This document shows positions 22,836 through 31,955 of a DNA stretch of 64,000 nucleotides, piece after piece. The position numbers and the translations under genes were made by a program. Within the stretch, counting starts at the first letter, position 1; the number at the start of each line of letters is the position of its first letter. Source of the DNA: a virus; IMG/VR virus record IMGVR_UViG_3300031857_000149, positions 1-64,000 of that record; one strand, given 5' to 3'. The notes beneath the pieces are model-generated. The model had not been told where the DNA came from and did no database searches. It saw only the letters and a program-made list of their open reading frames with translations.

Positions 22836-23424
22836 TGATATTGTCGCCACCAGCATTTGCGCCGGTTCCCTTAACAGCTTCCCACCACTGAACCTGCATT
22901 TCTACGGTAAATTCCTGGATAGTATCGCTGCTTTCATAGGAAAGATCGATAGGAGAAACATTGGTTGGGAATAAGTCATAAAAATGATATGCCCTTAGTG
23001 TAGATCCATCACGATCTAATTGGTAAACAAAAGCATCTGCTTGATAAGATACTGGGTTAGTTAAACCAGTGTTATCAGATAGACGATTAATTTTATTCAT
23101 CCAGGTTTCGAATGCCGAACGAATTACAAAATCAGTATCATTGATTACTGTAATTGTCCAACTATCAAAAGTTCTGTCTCCAGCAACTTTAATAGTTCTT
23201 CCTCTAAAGGGAACGTCAATTGGTGCAATATTTGAACCTGGGAGAGCAGCCGTCTTGATTAGAAATCTTGACTTATCTAGAACTGCAGCATCAACTGGAA
23301 CTTCAGTTGGGAAAGAAAGAACAACTTCAAAGAGGTTAGGTCTAGCACCGCCTCCAGTTAACTTAGTTTTAAAATCCTGGATCTTTCTTAATGGGGGTGG
23401 ATTTAATTGATTTCTGGTTGCCAT
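22831..23424 (-). CDS. gp19: Tail tube protein gp19
   Basis: Builds the inner tube of the contractile tail. 197 residues (T4: 163). It shares with T4 gp19 the pattern ARPNLFEVVLSF, LPGSNIAPIDVPFRGRTIKV, AGDRTFDSWTITVINDTDF and DLFPTNVSPIDLSYESSDTI, then FTVEMQVQWWE. It precedes gp20 and follows gp18, as in T4. No separate promoter is visible, so it is probably read from the gp18 promoter. Confidence 0.96.
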   Translation of the reverse strand: MATRNQLNPPPLRKIQDFKTKLTGGGARPNLFEVVLSFPTEVPVDAAVLDKSRFLIKTAALPGSNIAPIDVPFRGRTIKVAGDRTFDSWTITVINDTDFVIRSAFETWMNKINRLSDNTGLTNPVSYQADAFVYQLDRDGSTLRAYHFYDLFPTNVSPIDLSYESSDTIQEFTVEMQVQWWEAVKGTGANAGGDNIN

Positions 23425-23445
23425 AGTTTTAAACCTCTAGGTTAA

Positions 23446-25611
23446 TTAAACGGTTCCGATAACTTCGTCAAACGAAACGCCAGTTCTAGTGGCGACAAAT
23501 GTAAGACCAATAAAGTTAATCGATCTGGTTGGTTTAATATAGATATCAGCAATAAATTCATTATTATCAATAACAGATGCTGTGTTATTAGTTTCATCAC
23601 AAATAACAACAAAATCAAAAATTCCTCTCTTAGATTGAATATCGCGGAGGAATGGTTCAACGATATTTACAAAGTTTGTTCTAGTAACTTCATCGTTAAA
23701 TTCAAATAGTTGATCTTTAGCTGCATTAGAAATTGCTTCTTCCAGGTAGATGAAGAGTCTACGAACATTAATTCTATCAAATGCTGATGCTTTTTCTAAT
23801 GCAGTTTTATCACCAAATAGTACAAACCCAGATCCTGGTGAGAAGATAATTGGATTAATTCTATTCGAATAAAGTCTATCTCTTTGTGATTTTGTTGGAT
23901 TGTATGCAAGTTTAACCGCATTTAATATTACACCTCTAGATGTCCCTGCAGGAGAATACCAGGGGAATGAATTGATGTCAGTTCTCACACAAGTTCCGGC
24001 AATGTCACCATTAAGCGGAACATATCTAAATGTATCTGAAAATCTATCGTACATATACTTATATCCAGAATCAAATACTGCATATGAAGAAGACTCCAAT
24101 GCTGAATAGAATCCAATAAGATTCTCTGTAATTTGTGCTGGAGAACTAATGACACTAGAACCAGTTCCAGAGTCAACAATCATTGAACCTCTATAAGGAG
24201 AAACAAATGCAATGCTATTCTTTCTAGAAGATGCCACTGCAATTAATTTCTTAGCTAAAGATTGTGCCTGCTCCTTTGGATATGAAACCGAACCCATTAG
24301 CAGAAAATCTACCTTAACATCTTCGGCACTTTCAAATATAGAATAACCTTCAGATAAATCCCCAATGTTTGAGGTTAAAGCTCCACTATCAGTAATAATT
24401 TCTCCACCATTATAATTTGCCCCAGACTGTAATACTAGATTTCTTGATCCTGCCGCTTGGAAAGTAGTGTTTTCTGCATTTTGATCCCATCCACCATCAC
24501 CATCTAGGGTAAATGTTGATGGATTTGAATATCCAGTAGTTACAATTCCTGCTGGTGCCGAACCACCAAAAATATACTGGGAGTTGGATGCAAGATATCT
24601 TCTCCAATAGGAAGGACTTCCGAAAGAAAATTCAGCATTAGATGCCTTTGATAGTCCAAGATGCTTTTCTAGAATTGTTCCGGCATTGCCACTTATCGAT
24701 CCGTTGTCATCGATAACAACTACGTGAATTTCATCAAATCTAGATCCTCTATCTAGACCAAAATTAGTAGTTGATGGTCTATCTGCGATGTTATCCCAAT
24801 CTAAAGTAATCTTTGATTGTGGTAATGTAATGCTTTGCTGTTCAAACCAGTCTTCGCTACCAGTATAAACTGTGGTTCCAAATGCTGCCGACTGCCCACT
24901 GGTGTGGATTGAAACAAGTCCTGCGCCATCAAATGAGAATAAACCATTCTCTTGATATGCAACATTATTAACAGTTCCAGAAGCTGTAACGTGATGTAAG
25001 ACTTTTACTTCAATTCTTGAGGTACTAACTCCGGTGACGATTCCCTCTAGATATCCGTCAACTATTGAGGTTGTTCCAATACCAGCAGAAGTTTTTCCTG
25101 CAACTGATTGTGTAATACCATATCCAACTTGGAATAGTGTATTTGCTATTCCGGTTAAAATTTGATCCGCTTTTGAATCAATAATGGCAACTACTAAATT
25201 ATTTGCCCAGGATCCTGGGTTTTTAGCGCAAAAAGTTACCCCAGGAATAGTGTTTTCTACATAACCCTTATCACCGTAGTCTTCTACACTATTAATTACA
25301 ATGCTAGTAGTTGTACCTACGGTTGCATTTTTTAAATTAACATCACCAGATCTAATAACTCTAAGAGAACCACCATATGATAAGAACGATGATGCTACGA
25401 ACCAACTTTCATAGTGCTTGTCATTTGTATGTGGAACACCGAAAACTTGAACTAAATCCTTTTCATTTTCAATTAATGTTGGTACATTAATTGGTCCCTT
25501 TTCAAAGGGTGCAACTATCCCGGCAAATTTGTTGGTGGTTGATTCAATCCTACCGACTGTTAAATCAACCTCTCTTACTACAATTCCAGGAGATGCTAAA
25601 TTTAGTGGCAT
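23446..25611 (-). CDS. gp18: Tail sheath protein gp18
   Basis: Contractile sheath subunit. 721 residues (T4: 659). Starts MPLNLASPGIVVREVDLTVG as phage sheath proteins do; the C-terminal domain has RVLFGDK-like GFVLFGDKTALEKASAFDRI, NVRRLFIYLEEAI and the final RTGVSFDEVIGTV. The middle is a Ser/Gly/Thr-rich variable domain. Shine-Dalgarno AACGAGGAG precedes the ATG, and late promoter TATAAATA lies 38 nt upstream. Confidence 0.97.
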   Translation of the reverse strand: MPLNLASPGIVVREVDLTVGRIESTTNKFAGIVAPFEKGPINVPTLIENEKDLVQVFGVPHTNDKHYESWFVASSFLSYGGSLRVIRSGDVNLKNATVGTTTSIVINSVEDYGDKGYVENTIPGVTFCAKNPGSWANNLVVAIIDSKADQILTGIANTLFQVGYGITQSVAGKTSAGIGTTSIVDGYLEGIVTGVSTSRIEVKVLHHVTASGTVNNVAYQENGLFSFDGAGLVSIHTSGQSAAFGTTVYTGSEDWFEQQSITLPQSKITLDWDNIADRPSTTNFGLDRGSRFDEIHVVVIDDNGSISGNAGTILEKHLGLSKASNAEFSFGSPSYWRRYLASNSQYIFGGSAPAGIVTTGYSNPSTFTLDGDGGWDQNAENTTFQAAGSRNLVLQSGANYNGGEIITDSGALTSNIGDLSEGYSIFESAEDVKVDFLLMGSVSYPKEQAQSLAKKLIAVASSRKNSIAFVSPYRGSMIVDSGTGSSVISSPAQITENLIGFYSALESSSYAVFDSGYKYMYDRFSDTFRYVPLNGDIAGTCVRTDINSFPWYSPAGTSRGVILNAVKLAYNPTKSQRDRLYSNRINPIIFSPGSGFVLFGDKTALEKASAFDRINVRRLFIYLEEAISNAAKDQLFEFNDEVTRTNFVNIVEPFLRDIQSKRGIFDFVVICDETNNTASVIDNNEFIADIYIKPTRSINFIGLTFVATRTGVSFDEVIGTV

Positions 25612-25648
25612 CTTATTCTCCTCGTTAAATCCAGAATTCTTCTAAAAG

Positions 25649-25656
25649 TATTTATA
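25649..25656 (-). promoter_or_regulatory. Late promoter TATAAATA (gp18)
   Basis: Perfect box in the 72-bp gap between gp17 and gp18, 38 nt upstream of gp18. Confidence 0.75.
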
Positions 25657-25683
25657 AATTACTTTACTTTGTGTAGTTAAACT

Positions 25684-27333
25684 CTAGAGATAATCCCACA
25701 TATAACTTTTATCACCATATTCATCAACATACCACCTATCACCGTCTTGGTCTATAAAGCTTGTTATATCGCTTACGCCATCAGAAATAAATCCAAATGG
25801 TGACATATCTTGATCTATTTGATTTTTTTGTTCTTCATATATTCTTTTCCTAACATCATTATCAGTCATCTCCTTAAAATAATCCTGAGCTACAATCCAG
25901 GAAAAGATAACCAAACACATTGCCAAGTCATCATTACATCCTTCCTCAGCTTCAAAGGAATTGTGTTTTTGTGCAAAAGTTGTTAATTCACTGATGATAT
26001 CATAATCACATAATAATAACTTATCATCTTCTAGTAGTGTTTTTAAGTTGGAGCATCCTAGTTTTTTTACTGCGGCAGTCATTCGAACGCCTAATTGAGA
26101 TTTTTTACCACTAAATCCAGAACCAACAATTTGACCCGCACGTCCTCTCATAGCGCACATCAAAATATTATCATATTCCAAATCAAAATGAAGAATACTT
26201 GCAACTTGATCTCCAATATCATTAACTTCAATTAGCATCCACGCATCATTATATCCTCTTCCAACTTCATAAATTATGCTTGGAAAAAGCATCGGTTTAA
26301 TTTCATTATTTCTATATTTTGCGACAATTTTATATGGGAATTCTGTGATATCAAAAACGACAAAAGCAGAATAATCATTACCTAACCCGCGAGCAACGTC
26401 GACTGTTACCAGATAATTATGCTCTTCCTTCGGATGTTCATAAACATCAAGACCTGCATTTCTTTTTATTGGATCTTCATATACCAGATTTCTCAATTTT
26501 GATGCATTAATAAGAGTATTGACAGATCCAAGAAATTCGCATTCAAATTCTACTTTGAATTGTTGTTCATTGGTGTTGGCAATCGTCTGAGCCTTCCACT
26601 CCTCATCTCTACCAGGCACTTCTGACCAGTGGACATCTGTAGGCACATATTCGTTTTTACCACGCTCAGAATCGTGCCACATTCGGTAGAAGTGGTTCAT
26701 ACCCCTTGGGGTAGAAACAATAATTACCTTTGTGCTTTGACCTGATGAAATCGTTGGATATACCGAAGCAAAAAAGTCATCGGCAATATGATTTGGGATG
26801 AATGCAAATTCGTCCAAGAATATAATGTTATAAGATCCACCACGAACTGCTGATGCTGATGTTGATGCTGCAATAATCTTAGAACCATTCTCTAATTCTA
26901 ATGAACCTTTATTCCAAGATAGAATTCCTTGTTGCATCCATCTGGGTAAATTCTCATATGCTAGTTGTAATCTTTGTAGTAAATCTCTTGCGGTTGATGC
27001 CTTGTTAGCAAGAATTGCTATATTTACATTATCATTGAATACTGCATAATGTAAAAGATATGATACACAGGTAGTTGATTTACCTGTTTGACGCGGCATT
27101 TTACAGATATTAAATCTATAGTCGTGGAAATTTTTAATCAACTTCTCTTGAAACGGATACATCCTAAATGGTTGCAATCCGTGATCAAGAGTAACAATCT
27201 TTATATAATTTCTGGCAAAGTAGACTGGATCATCCTTACATTTAAGAAACTCAAGAATTTGATCTTCAGTAAATTGGATTGGTGTATTTGCCTTTTTTAA
27301 ATTGGGATTACCAAGATATATGCTATCAGACAT
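25684..27333 (-). CDS. gp17: Terminase large subunit gp17
   Basis: Packaging motor ATPase and nuclease. 549 residues (T4: 610). ATPase Walker A MPRQTGKST at 79-87, Walker B IIFLDEFAF at 170-178, coupling motif VSTPRG at about 207-212. The nuclease domain starts at VTVDVARGLGNDYSAFVVFD with D312 as first metal ligand; a later CNDDLAMCLV carries the C-terminal acidic pair. No late promoter lies directly upstream; it follows the 435-aa gene by 5 bp and is likely co-transcribed with it. Confidence 0.97.
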   Translation of the reverse strand: MSDSIYLGNPNLKKANTPIQFTEDQILEFLKCKDDPVYFARNYIKIVTLDHGLQPFRMYPFQEKLIKNFHDYRFNICKMPRQTGKSTTCVSYLLHYAVFNDNVNIAILANKASTARDLLQRLQLAYENLPRWMQQGILSWNKGSLELENGSKIIAASTSASAVRGGSYNIIFLDEFAFIPNHIADDFFASVYPTISSGQSTKVIIVSTPRGMNHFYRMWHDSERGKNEYVPTDVHWSEVPGRDEEWKAQTIANTNEQQFKVEFECEFLGSVNTLINASKLRNLVYEDPIKRNAGLDVYEHPKEEHNYLVTVDVARGLGNDYSAFVVFDITEFPYKIVAKYRNNEIKPMLFPSIIYEVGRGYNDAWMLIEVNDIGDQVASILHFDLEYDNILMCAMRGRAGQIVGSGFSGKKSQLGVRMTAAVKKLGCSNLKTLLEDDKLLLCDYDIISELTTFAQKHNSFEAEEGCNDDLAMCLVIFSWIVAQDYFKEMTDNDVRKRIYEEQKNQIDQDMSPFGFISDGVSDITSFIDQDGDRWYVDEYGDKSYMWDYL

Positions 27334-27338
27334 AAAAA

Positions 27339-28646
27339 TTACCTACTAATTTCTTCCCAGTCCATAGAAGCAACTGCGGTATTGCCATTATTATTTGTGG
27401 CAACAACAAGAGTGAGTTCAAAGGGTGTTAATGTTAGTCCATTTCTTTCCAACTGAAACTTAAAGAGTGCTTCTTTGAGAATATCAATTTGAGTTGTTCC
27501 TTGATTTGAAGCACTAAAAAATCCACTTCCAAGTATTCTTCCACCAGCATAAGAAGTTCCAGTAATGTTATACTCCACAGCACTATCATCACCAGCACTT
27601 ACCCAAGTTCCTCCAGTAGTAGTTCCAGATGCTCTAATCTGCCAATTATAAGCACCTGTAGCAATTGGCATTACTGAAAGTGCCGTGAGAATTACAATTG
27701 CATCCAAATAATTTGGCGATGCCTTAAGACGCAAACTAATGATAGGATAAAAAGTTCCTGCAGTTGTTAAAGTTCTTGGTGTGGTGATTGGTATTCCTGT
27801 TGCCTGCTGTATTCCGCGAAGTTCATAACCACCTTCAGAAACTACAGAAGAACAAACTTGTTTCATTGTGCTTGAACTTGTAGTAATTCCAGTATTAGTA
27901 ATCTCATATCTTACTGGAAGTGATGCTGTCGTAATATAAGTCGATTCAATTATATTTGCGTGATGAAATGAATGACAATGAATAAACTTTCCATCAATTA
28001 CAAAACCCATTCTTACTGTTCCAAGTCCTAACCATTCAATATCCATCCATAAGATTTGTGCTTTGGATAGATTTAAGGTAATACCAGAAACACCAGTTCC
28101 ATCCAACTTATCAATATTCCAACTTGACTGAGCAACCTTTGTTTCAGACGCAGTTGATAAACTTCTTTCTACAAAATATGCAGTATTCCCATCAACTTCA
28201 AAATACATTCCATTATCAGCACCAAAATATCCAACTCTTTGACGAAGATTTGTTTTTGGTGCATTCATCACAAATGTATTCAATACCAACAAAGATTTTC
28301 CTGGTTGATATGAGAATGTTTTTGTGGTTTCTCTAATTACAGAACAACCAGCAGTAGTTCCAATACCTATGCTAATCAAACCTTGTGTGGTTACAAATCC
28401 AACTGTAGAACCAGTTCCTACAACTAAACTACTCCAGAGATTATTGTCCCTATATCTGTGAGAACTATCAAAAAGTGTTAATGGATTTGATACTCTAGTT
28501 CTTCCAAATGCATCTGAATTTATGCTAACTGGAAACCTATTGAGTTCATCTACAACCTCACCATCTCTGGTTGCAATTAAAGGTACTTCAAAGAGACTTC
28601 TCTCTTGATTGAGAAAGTCTTGTGTATTCTTATTCCATTGTGCCAT
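27339..28646 (-). CDS. Probable virion structural protein (435 aa)
   Basis: 435 residues, no firm family. It opens QDFLNQERSLFEVPLIATRD, then RTRVSNPLTLFDSSHRY, a start seen in structural proteins of many phages. The body is Ser/Thr/Gly-rich and beta-strand-like, with isolated charged patches (MDIEWLGLGTVRMGFVIDGK), as in carbohydrate-binding or fibre proteins. Lying between gp17 and the cargo-like genes in a late cluster, it is probably a decoration or tail-associated protein. Receptor binding is speculation. Confidence 0.7.
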   Translation of the reverse strand: MAQWNKNTQDFLNQERSLFEVPLIATRDGEVVDELNRFPVSINSDAFGRTRVSNPLTLFDSSHRYRDNNLWSSLVVGTGSTVGFVTTQGLISIGIGTTAGCSVIRETTKTFSYQPGKSLLVLNTFVMNAPKTNLRQRVGYFGADNGMYFEVDGNTAYFVERSLSTASETKVAQSSWNIDKLDGTGVSGITLNLSKAQILWMDIEWLGLGTVRMGFVIDGKFIHCHSFHHANIIESTYITTASLPVRYEITNTGITTSSSTMKQVCSSVVSEGGYELRGIQQATGIPITTPRTLTTAGTFYPIISLRLKASPNYLDAIVILTALSVMPIATGAYNWQIRASGTTTGGTWVSAGDDSAVEYNITGTSYAGGRILGSGFFSASNQGTTQIDILKEALFKFQLERNGLTLTPFELTLVVATNNNGNTAVASMDWEEISR

Positions 28647-28648
28647 AA

Positions 28649-28963
28649 TTAATCAGTCCAAGTTAATCTTTCTGGTTGGTATCTTTGTGAGTTCTTGATT
28701 TTTAAAGAACTAGTTATGTGTGGATAAATGTTATGAACAATCGCTCCAGGATATTCACCCTGAAGTTGTTCGGCAAGTTGATTTTTATCCATCATCTTAC
28801 CCTCAACTTCTAATCTATACAATCTCCCTTGCCACACTACATCGGCAATGAAAGATTCTCCAACTGCTTCTGGTTGATTATCTGAATCATTGATGTACAG
28901 ATTGCCGTTAAAATCGCCGGCAATATTAATACTTTCTGAAATAAATTGCTTGAAGGATTTCAT
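28649..28963 (-). CDS. Putative capsid-targeted internal protein (104 aa)
   Basis: 104 residues from ATG 28963, which is 1 bp after the stop of the 581-aa gene; the longer reading from 29083 only overlaps that gene. It begins MKSFKQFISESI, strikingly like the T4 internal-protein targeting sequence MKTYQEFIAE, including an I-S-E tripeptide that gp21 could cut. The rest is a small alpha/beta domain (FIADVVWQGRLYRLEVEGKM, NQLAEQLQGEYPGAIVHNIY). Inference: co-packaged with DNA and released after cleavage. Its function after that is unknown. Confidence 0.72.
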   Translation of the reverse strand: MKSFKQFISESINIAGDFNGNLYINDSDNQPEAVGESFIADVVWQGRLYRLEVEGKMMDKNQLAEQLQGEYPGAIVHNIYPHITSSLKIKNSQRYQPERLTWTD

Positions 28964-28964
28964 T

Positions 28965-30710
28965 TTAGTTACAGTTCCACTTTCTAAGAGATAATGCTTT
29001 TCTTGTTGGGCGACCTTTTTCATCTTCCATAGGACCAGGCATCCCTCCCATACGAGCACAGAATGATTTTCTACGCTTCGCATCTTTAGATCCTGGTTTC
29101 AATTTTGATGGTTCAGTTGTAACGGCAGTTTGCAATTTTGAACCAGGATTTTCTTTTCTATACGATGCAACTCCTGCAGCATTTAAACCGCCCTCTGGGT
29201 TCTTACCTTCCTTTCTTTGCCAGGTAGGAGACGCTTCTGACATAAATCTCATAAATGACTTCCCTTCTCCAAGCATCCTGCTACCAATACCTCTGGATGG
29301 TTTTAGTGGTTCTGGTTTGATGATATCAATAAATTCTGCATAATGATTACCATTAGCATCTTCAATCGAAACTGATTCTGGGACACAATTGGGAACAATT
29401 TTTTTACCCTTCTTCTTCATACCAACTTTTTTATATCCTGCCCAACACGCTTCTTTAACGTTATGTTCTCCGCCATCGATATAATCTGCAGCTGTATCAA
29501 TATAATCTGCCGCTTTGGTAATTTTTGATTGAACCCACGCTTCAATATTACCTTCACCTTTTAATTTTCCACGAAGTCTTTTTGCAGCAGAAATAATTGT
29601 AGATAATTCAGAACGAGCCATAGAATATTCGTGGTCTGGTTCCTTAGATTCATTTGCAGGATGAACCTGTGCAATATCATATTTCATTTGATTTGTGGTT
29701 AATACTGATGGTGTCGAATACATTGCCCAAAACTTAGGACCATATTTGCACTCAATTGAAAGTTCATCTTTTCGGCATTTTGGGCAGTATCTTTTTTCAT
29801 TATCATAAATTGGTCCTTCCCAATTAGGTAACCAATCGGTTGATTCGGATTTTGTTCCCCAATTAGCAGCACCAACCTTACGACATTTGACAAGTGCTCC
29901 AGAAGCATATGCACTTGGCCAAACATCATATCTTGATTTTACTTTGTTATAGCAAGCATCTTTTTTACCACTACTCTTGCCTTTAGCATCTTTTTCTTCG
30001 TTCATTTTTCTTTTTGGTTTATCAGTAGAAACGTAAGTCGGTTTTGCCGCACCAGATTTTTCTGGTTGATTTGGGTCTGCGGCACTTTTTCTTCTTTGTG
30101 CGGATATTCTTTCCTTCGTTGTCATACTCGCTCTTTTGTCTGAAGAAACGCACTTAGGTGTTTCATCTTCTTCACCTTCTTCGCGGGCGCAAGGTTCTCC
30201 GGAGATTACTTCAACCCAACCAGGCTTTCCTCCTTTTGATTTGGACCCCTTAAACCATTGATGAAGAGTACCTTCGTTTAATTTTTTAATCCAAACGTCT
30301 GGTGTTCTCTTGTGCTTTTCGACGAAAGAATTATGTAATTCTTTTGCCGTCATATTATGTTTTTTCATTATACGGCGCATCAATTTATCAATTGAATTAT
30401 ACGAAATATCGTTTAATTTTTTCAATTGATCTTCAAGTTCTTTGACCGCATCATTAAAATTTACATTCACATCTTTAAATTTATTATGATGTTTCTTTGC
30501 ATCTGCCTCCATTTTTTTGAGGCGAGTGTAATAATCTGGAATTTCATCTAGATGCTGAAGAGCAATTTTAACTGCTAATTTTTGATCCTTTGTGTGCTCA
30601 TGTTCAATTGGGGCACCCATATCGAGTTGTTTCTGAATAAAAGAAACTTCGAGACGATGCTTTTTGGCAATCTCTTCCACGCTATTATATGGCTTTAATT
30701 GCTCATTCAT
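28965..30710 (-). CDS. Multi-module Cys/Lys-rich protein, DUF5661 and DUF6321-like (581 aa)
   Basis: A mosaic of small modules. Residues 8-70: DUF5661-like, ending KIALQHLDEIPDYYTRLKKM. 150-195: QWFKGSKSKGGKPGWVEV then GEPCAREEGE. 250-285: DACYNKVKSRYDVWPSAYAS then GALVKCRKVGAANWG. 309-321: CPKCRKDELSIEC, zinc-ribbon-like. 363-413: helical block with EAWVQSKITKAADYIDTAAD. 421-444: ACWAGYKKVGMKKKGKK then IVPNCVPE. 485-492: KSFMRFMSEA, an internal copy of a capsid-targeting-like motif. 495-580: DUF6321-like, ending RRKSFCARMGGMPGP...TRKALSLRKWNC. These modules recur in cyanophages. Function unknown. Confidence 0.75.
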   Translation of the reverse strand: MNEQLKPYNSVEEIAKKHRLEVSFIQKQLDMGAPIEHEHTKDQKLAVKIALQHLDEIPDYYTRLKKMEADAKKHHNKFKDVNVNFNDAVKELEDQLKKLNDISYNSIDKLMRRIMKKHNMTAKELHNSFVEKHKRTPDVWIKKLNEGTLHQWFKGSKSKGGKPGWVEVISGEPCAREEGEEDETPKCVSSDKRASMTTKERISAQRRKSAADPNQPEKSGAAKPTYVSTDKPKRKMNEEKDAKGKSSGKKDACYNKVKSRYDVWPSAYASGALVKCRKVGAANWGTKSESTDWLPNWEGPIYDNEKRYCPKCRKDELSIECKYGPKFWAMYSTPSVLTTNQMKYDIAQVHPANESKEPDHEYSMARSELSTIISAAKRLRGKLKGEGNIEAWVQSKITKAADYIDTAADYIDGGEHNVKEACWAGYKKVGMKKKGKKIVPNCVPESVSIEDANGNHYAEFIDIIKPEPLKPSRGIGSRMLGEGKSFMRFMSEASPTWQRKEGKNPEGGLNAAGVASYRKENPGSKLQTAVTTEPSKLKPGSKDAKRRKSFCARMGGMPGPMEDEKGRPTRKALSLRKWNCN

Positions 30711-30725
30711 TGATAAAAAAATTTA

Positions 30726-31148
30726 TTACTCTTTATTATTTAGAAAACCTTGCTTAAGTAATTTTGATAGTTCTGATGTGGACCCAACAAATAGGGCATT
30801 ATTTGTGACATTATTTGTTGTTTTTATTGAGGTATCCTCAACGTCTTTCAATTTCTTTTGCAAATCTATAAGTTTATCTGTTGTATCTGCGACACTCTTT
30901 ATTAACTGTCCTGCAACTTCATATGCTCTAGGACTTCCACCTTCGCCAGCAAGTTCCATAATTCCATTAATTGCCTCCTGACCCTTTTCAATTAATGAAT
31001 ACAAATTAGCTCTTGTGTATTCATAATCTTTTTTAATATCATTAGAAATAGTATTTTCGTTTGATAAAATCTCACATTCTTCCTGCTCCACCTCAACAAT
31101 AGAACCAGAAATATTAAGTGCTTCATCTATGCTTTCAAAGTTACTCAT
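30726..31148 (-). CDS. gp16: Terminase small subunit gp16
   Basis: DNA-recognition subunit of the packaging terminase. 140 residues (T4: 164). It shares with T4 gp16 the DDYxxxRxN-type segment KKDYEYTRANLYSLIEKGQE, the SPRAYEVAGQLIKSVADTTD helix pair, and the end NNALFVGSTSELSKLL (T4: NATVFMGSPTELMDE). It precedes gp15 as in T4, but is separated from gp17 by three extra genes. Confidence 0.92.
   Translation of the reverse strand: MSNFESIDEALNISGSIVEVEQEECEILSNENTISNDIKKDYEYTRANLYSLIEKGQEAINGIMELAGEGGSPRAYEVAGQLIKSVADTTDKLIDLQKKLKDVEDTSIKTTNNVTNNALFVGSTSELSKLLKQGFLNNKE
30737..30744 (-). promoter_or_regulatory. Late promoter element TCTAAATA
   Basis: TAAATA-core element 27 nt upstream of the 581-aa gene, inside the last codons of gp16. 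Confidence 0.5.
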
Positions 31149-31157
31149 AAATTTTAA

Positions 31158-31955
31158 TTACACATCTTGCTGTAAAGTAGGACTATATGTCTTTGAATCT
31201 GTAAATATCTCTAAAGTCTCATTAAACCCAAAATCATCATCTGGATTAGCATCTATTGGATCCGGGACCACAGTGTATCTCATTTCCCTTTTTGCCGATT
31301 GGATGTCCGTAGAAGCGTGATAATCAACTTGAACCTTACGAATTAGGCCATCAGTAGTATCAGAAATAGGTCCAAACAACTGGGTTTTTGCTGTAAATTG
31401 GAACGTATAAATTAGTGCCCTTCTTGTTGAAAAATCACCTTCATAATCGTCCTGAAAATTTACAGAATTTAGTACTATTGGTATATCTCTCTTCTCTCCT
31501 ATAGAATCAATTAGATCGATAGTGATATTAAATGATGGCTGAAAAAATGGTAAAATCTGTTCAACTATTTGCAGAGCGTCATCATTAAGTTTTGCAAGGA
31601 CATTTAATTCAAATCCAATATTATATGGAACAGGTAAAAATACTTTTTTTAATTGATCACCATCTAAGGTTTTAAATGTTTGAGTAACCCCTGTCTTTCT
31701 AGCACTATCATATTGAATAGAATTCATTTCAAATGACATTCTTGGCAATGTTATTTGAACTGGTTGATTTAATTCTGGTTGTTGTCTTATCCTAGATAAA
31801 AATTTCTGAGACGGTCCATATGCCAGAGGAACTCTTAAATCACTAATTACATTAGATGAAGAATCTTTATGGTTGATATGAATATCGTTAAATAAATTTC
31901 CAAAAGATACTATGGTCTTTCTTATAATTTGATGGTAATAGTAATTTCCTAGCAT
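31158..31955 (-). CDS. gp15: Tail terminator / sheath stabiliser gp15
   Basis: Caps the tail so that it can join the head. 265 residues (T4: 272). Alignable with T4 gp15: start MLGNYYYHQIIRKTIVSFGN then LFNDIHI, the IVEQILPFFQPSFNITI block (T4: IVEQILPYFQPHFNTTM), SRRA-type RRALIYTFQFTAKTQLFGPI, then DGLIRKVQVDYHA. It overlaps gp14 by 1 bp. Confidence 0.95.
   Translation of the reverse strand: MLGNYYYHQIIRKTIVSFGNLFNDIHINHKDSSSNVISDLRVPLAYGPSQKFLSRIRQQPELNQPVQITLPRMSFEMNSIQYDSARKTGVTQTFKTLDGDQLKKVFLPVPYNIGFELNVLAKLNDDALQIVEQILPFFQPSFNITIDLIDSIGEKRDIPIVLNSVNFQDDYEGDFSTRRALIYTFQFTAKTQLFGPISDTTDGLIRKVQVDYHASTDIQSAKREMRYTVVPDPIDANPDDDFGFNETLEIFTDSKTYSPTLQQDV

Noticed and set aside
28964-29083. 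N-terminal extension of the 104-aa protein from 29083
   Set aside because: The extension lies wholly within the 581-aa gene; the ATG at 28963 gives the recognised targeting-like start and sits 1 bp after the upstream stop.
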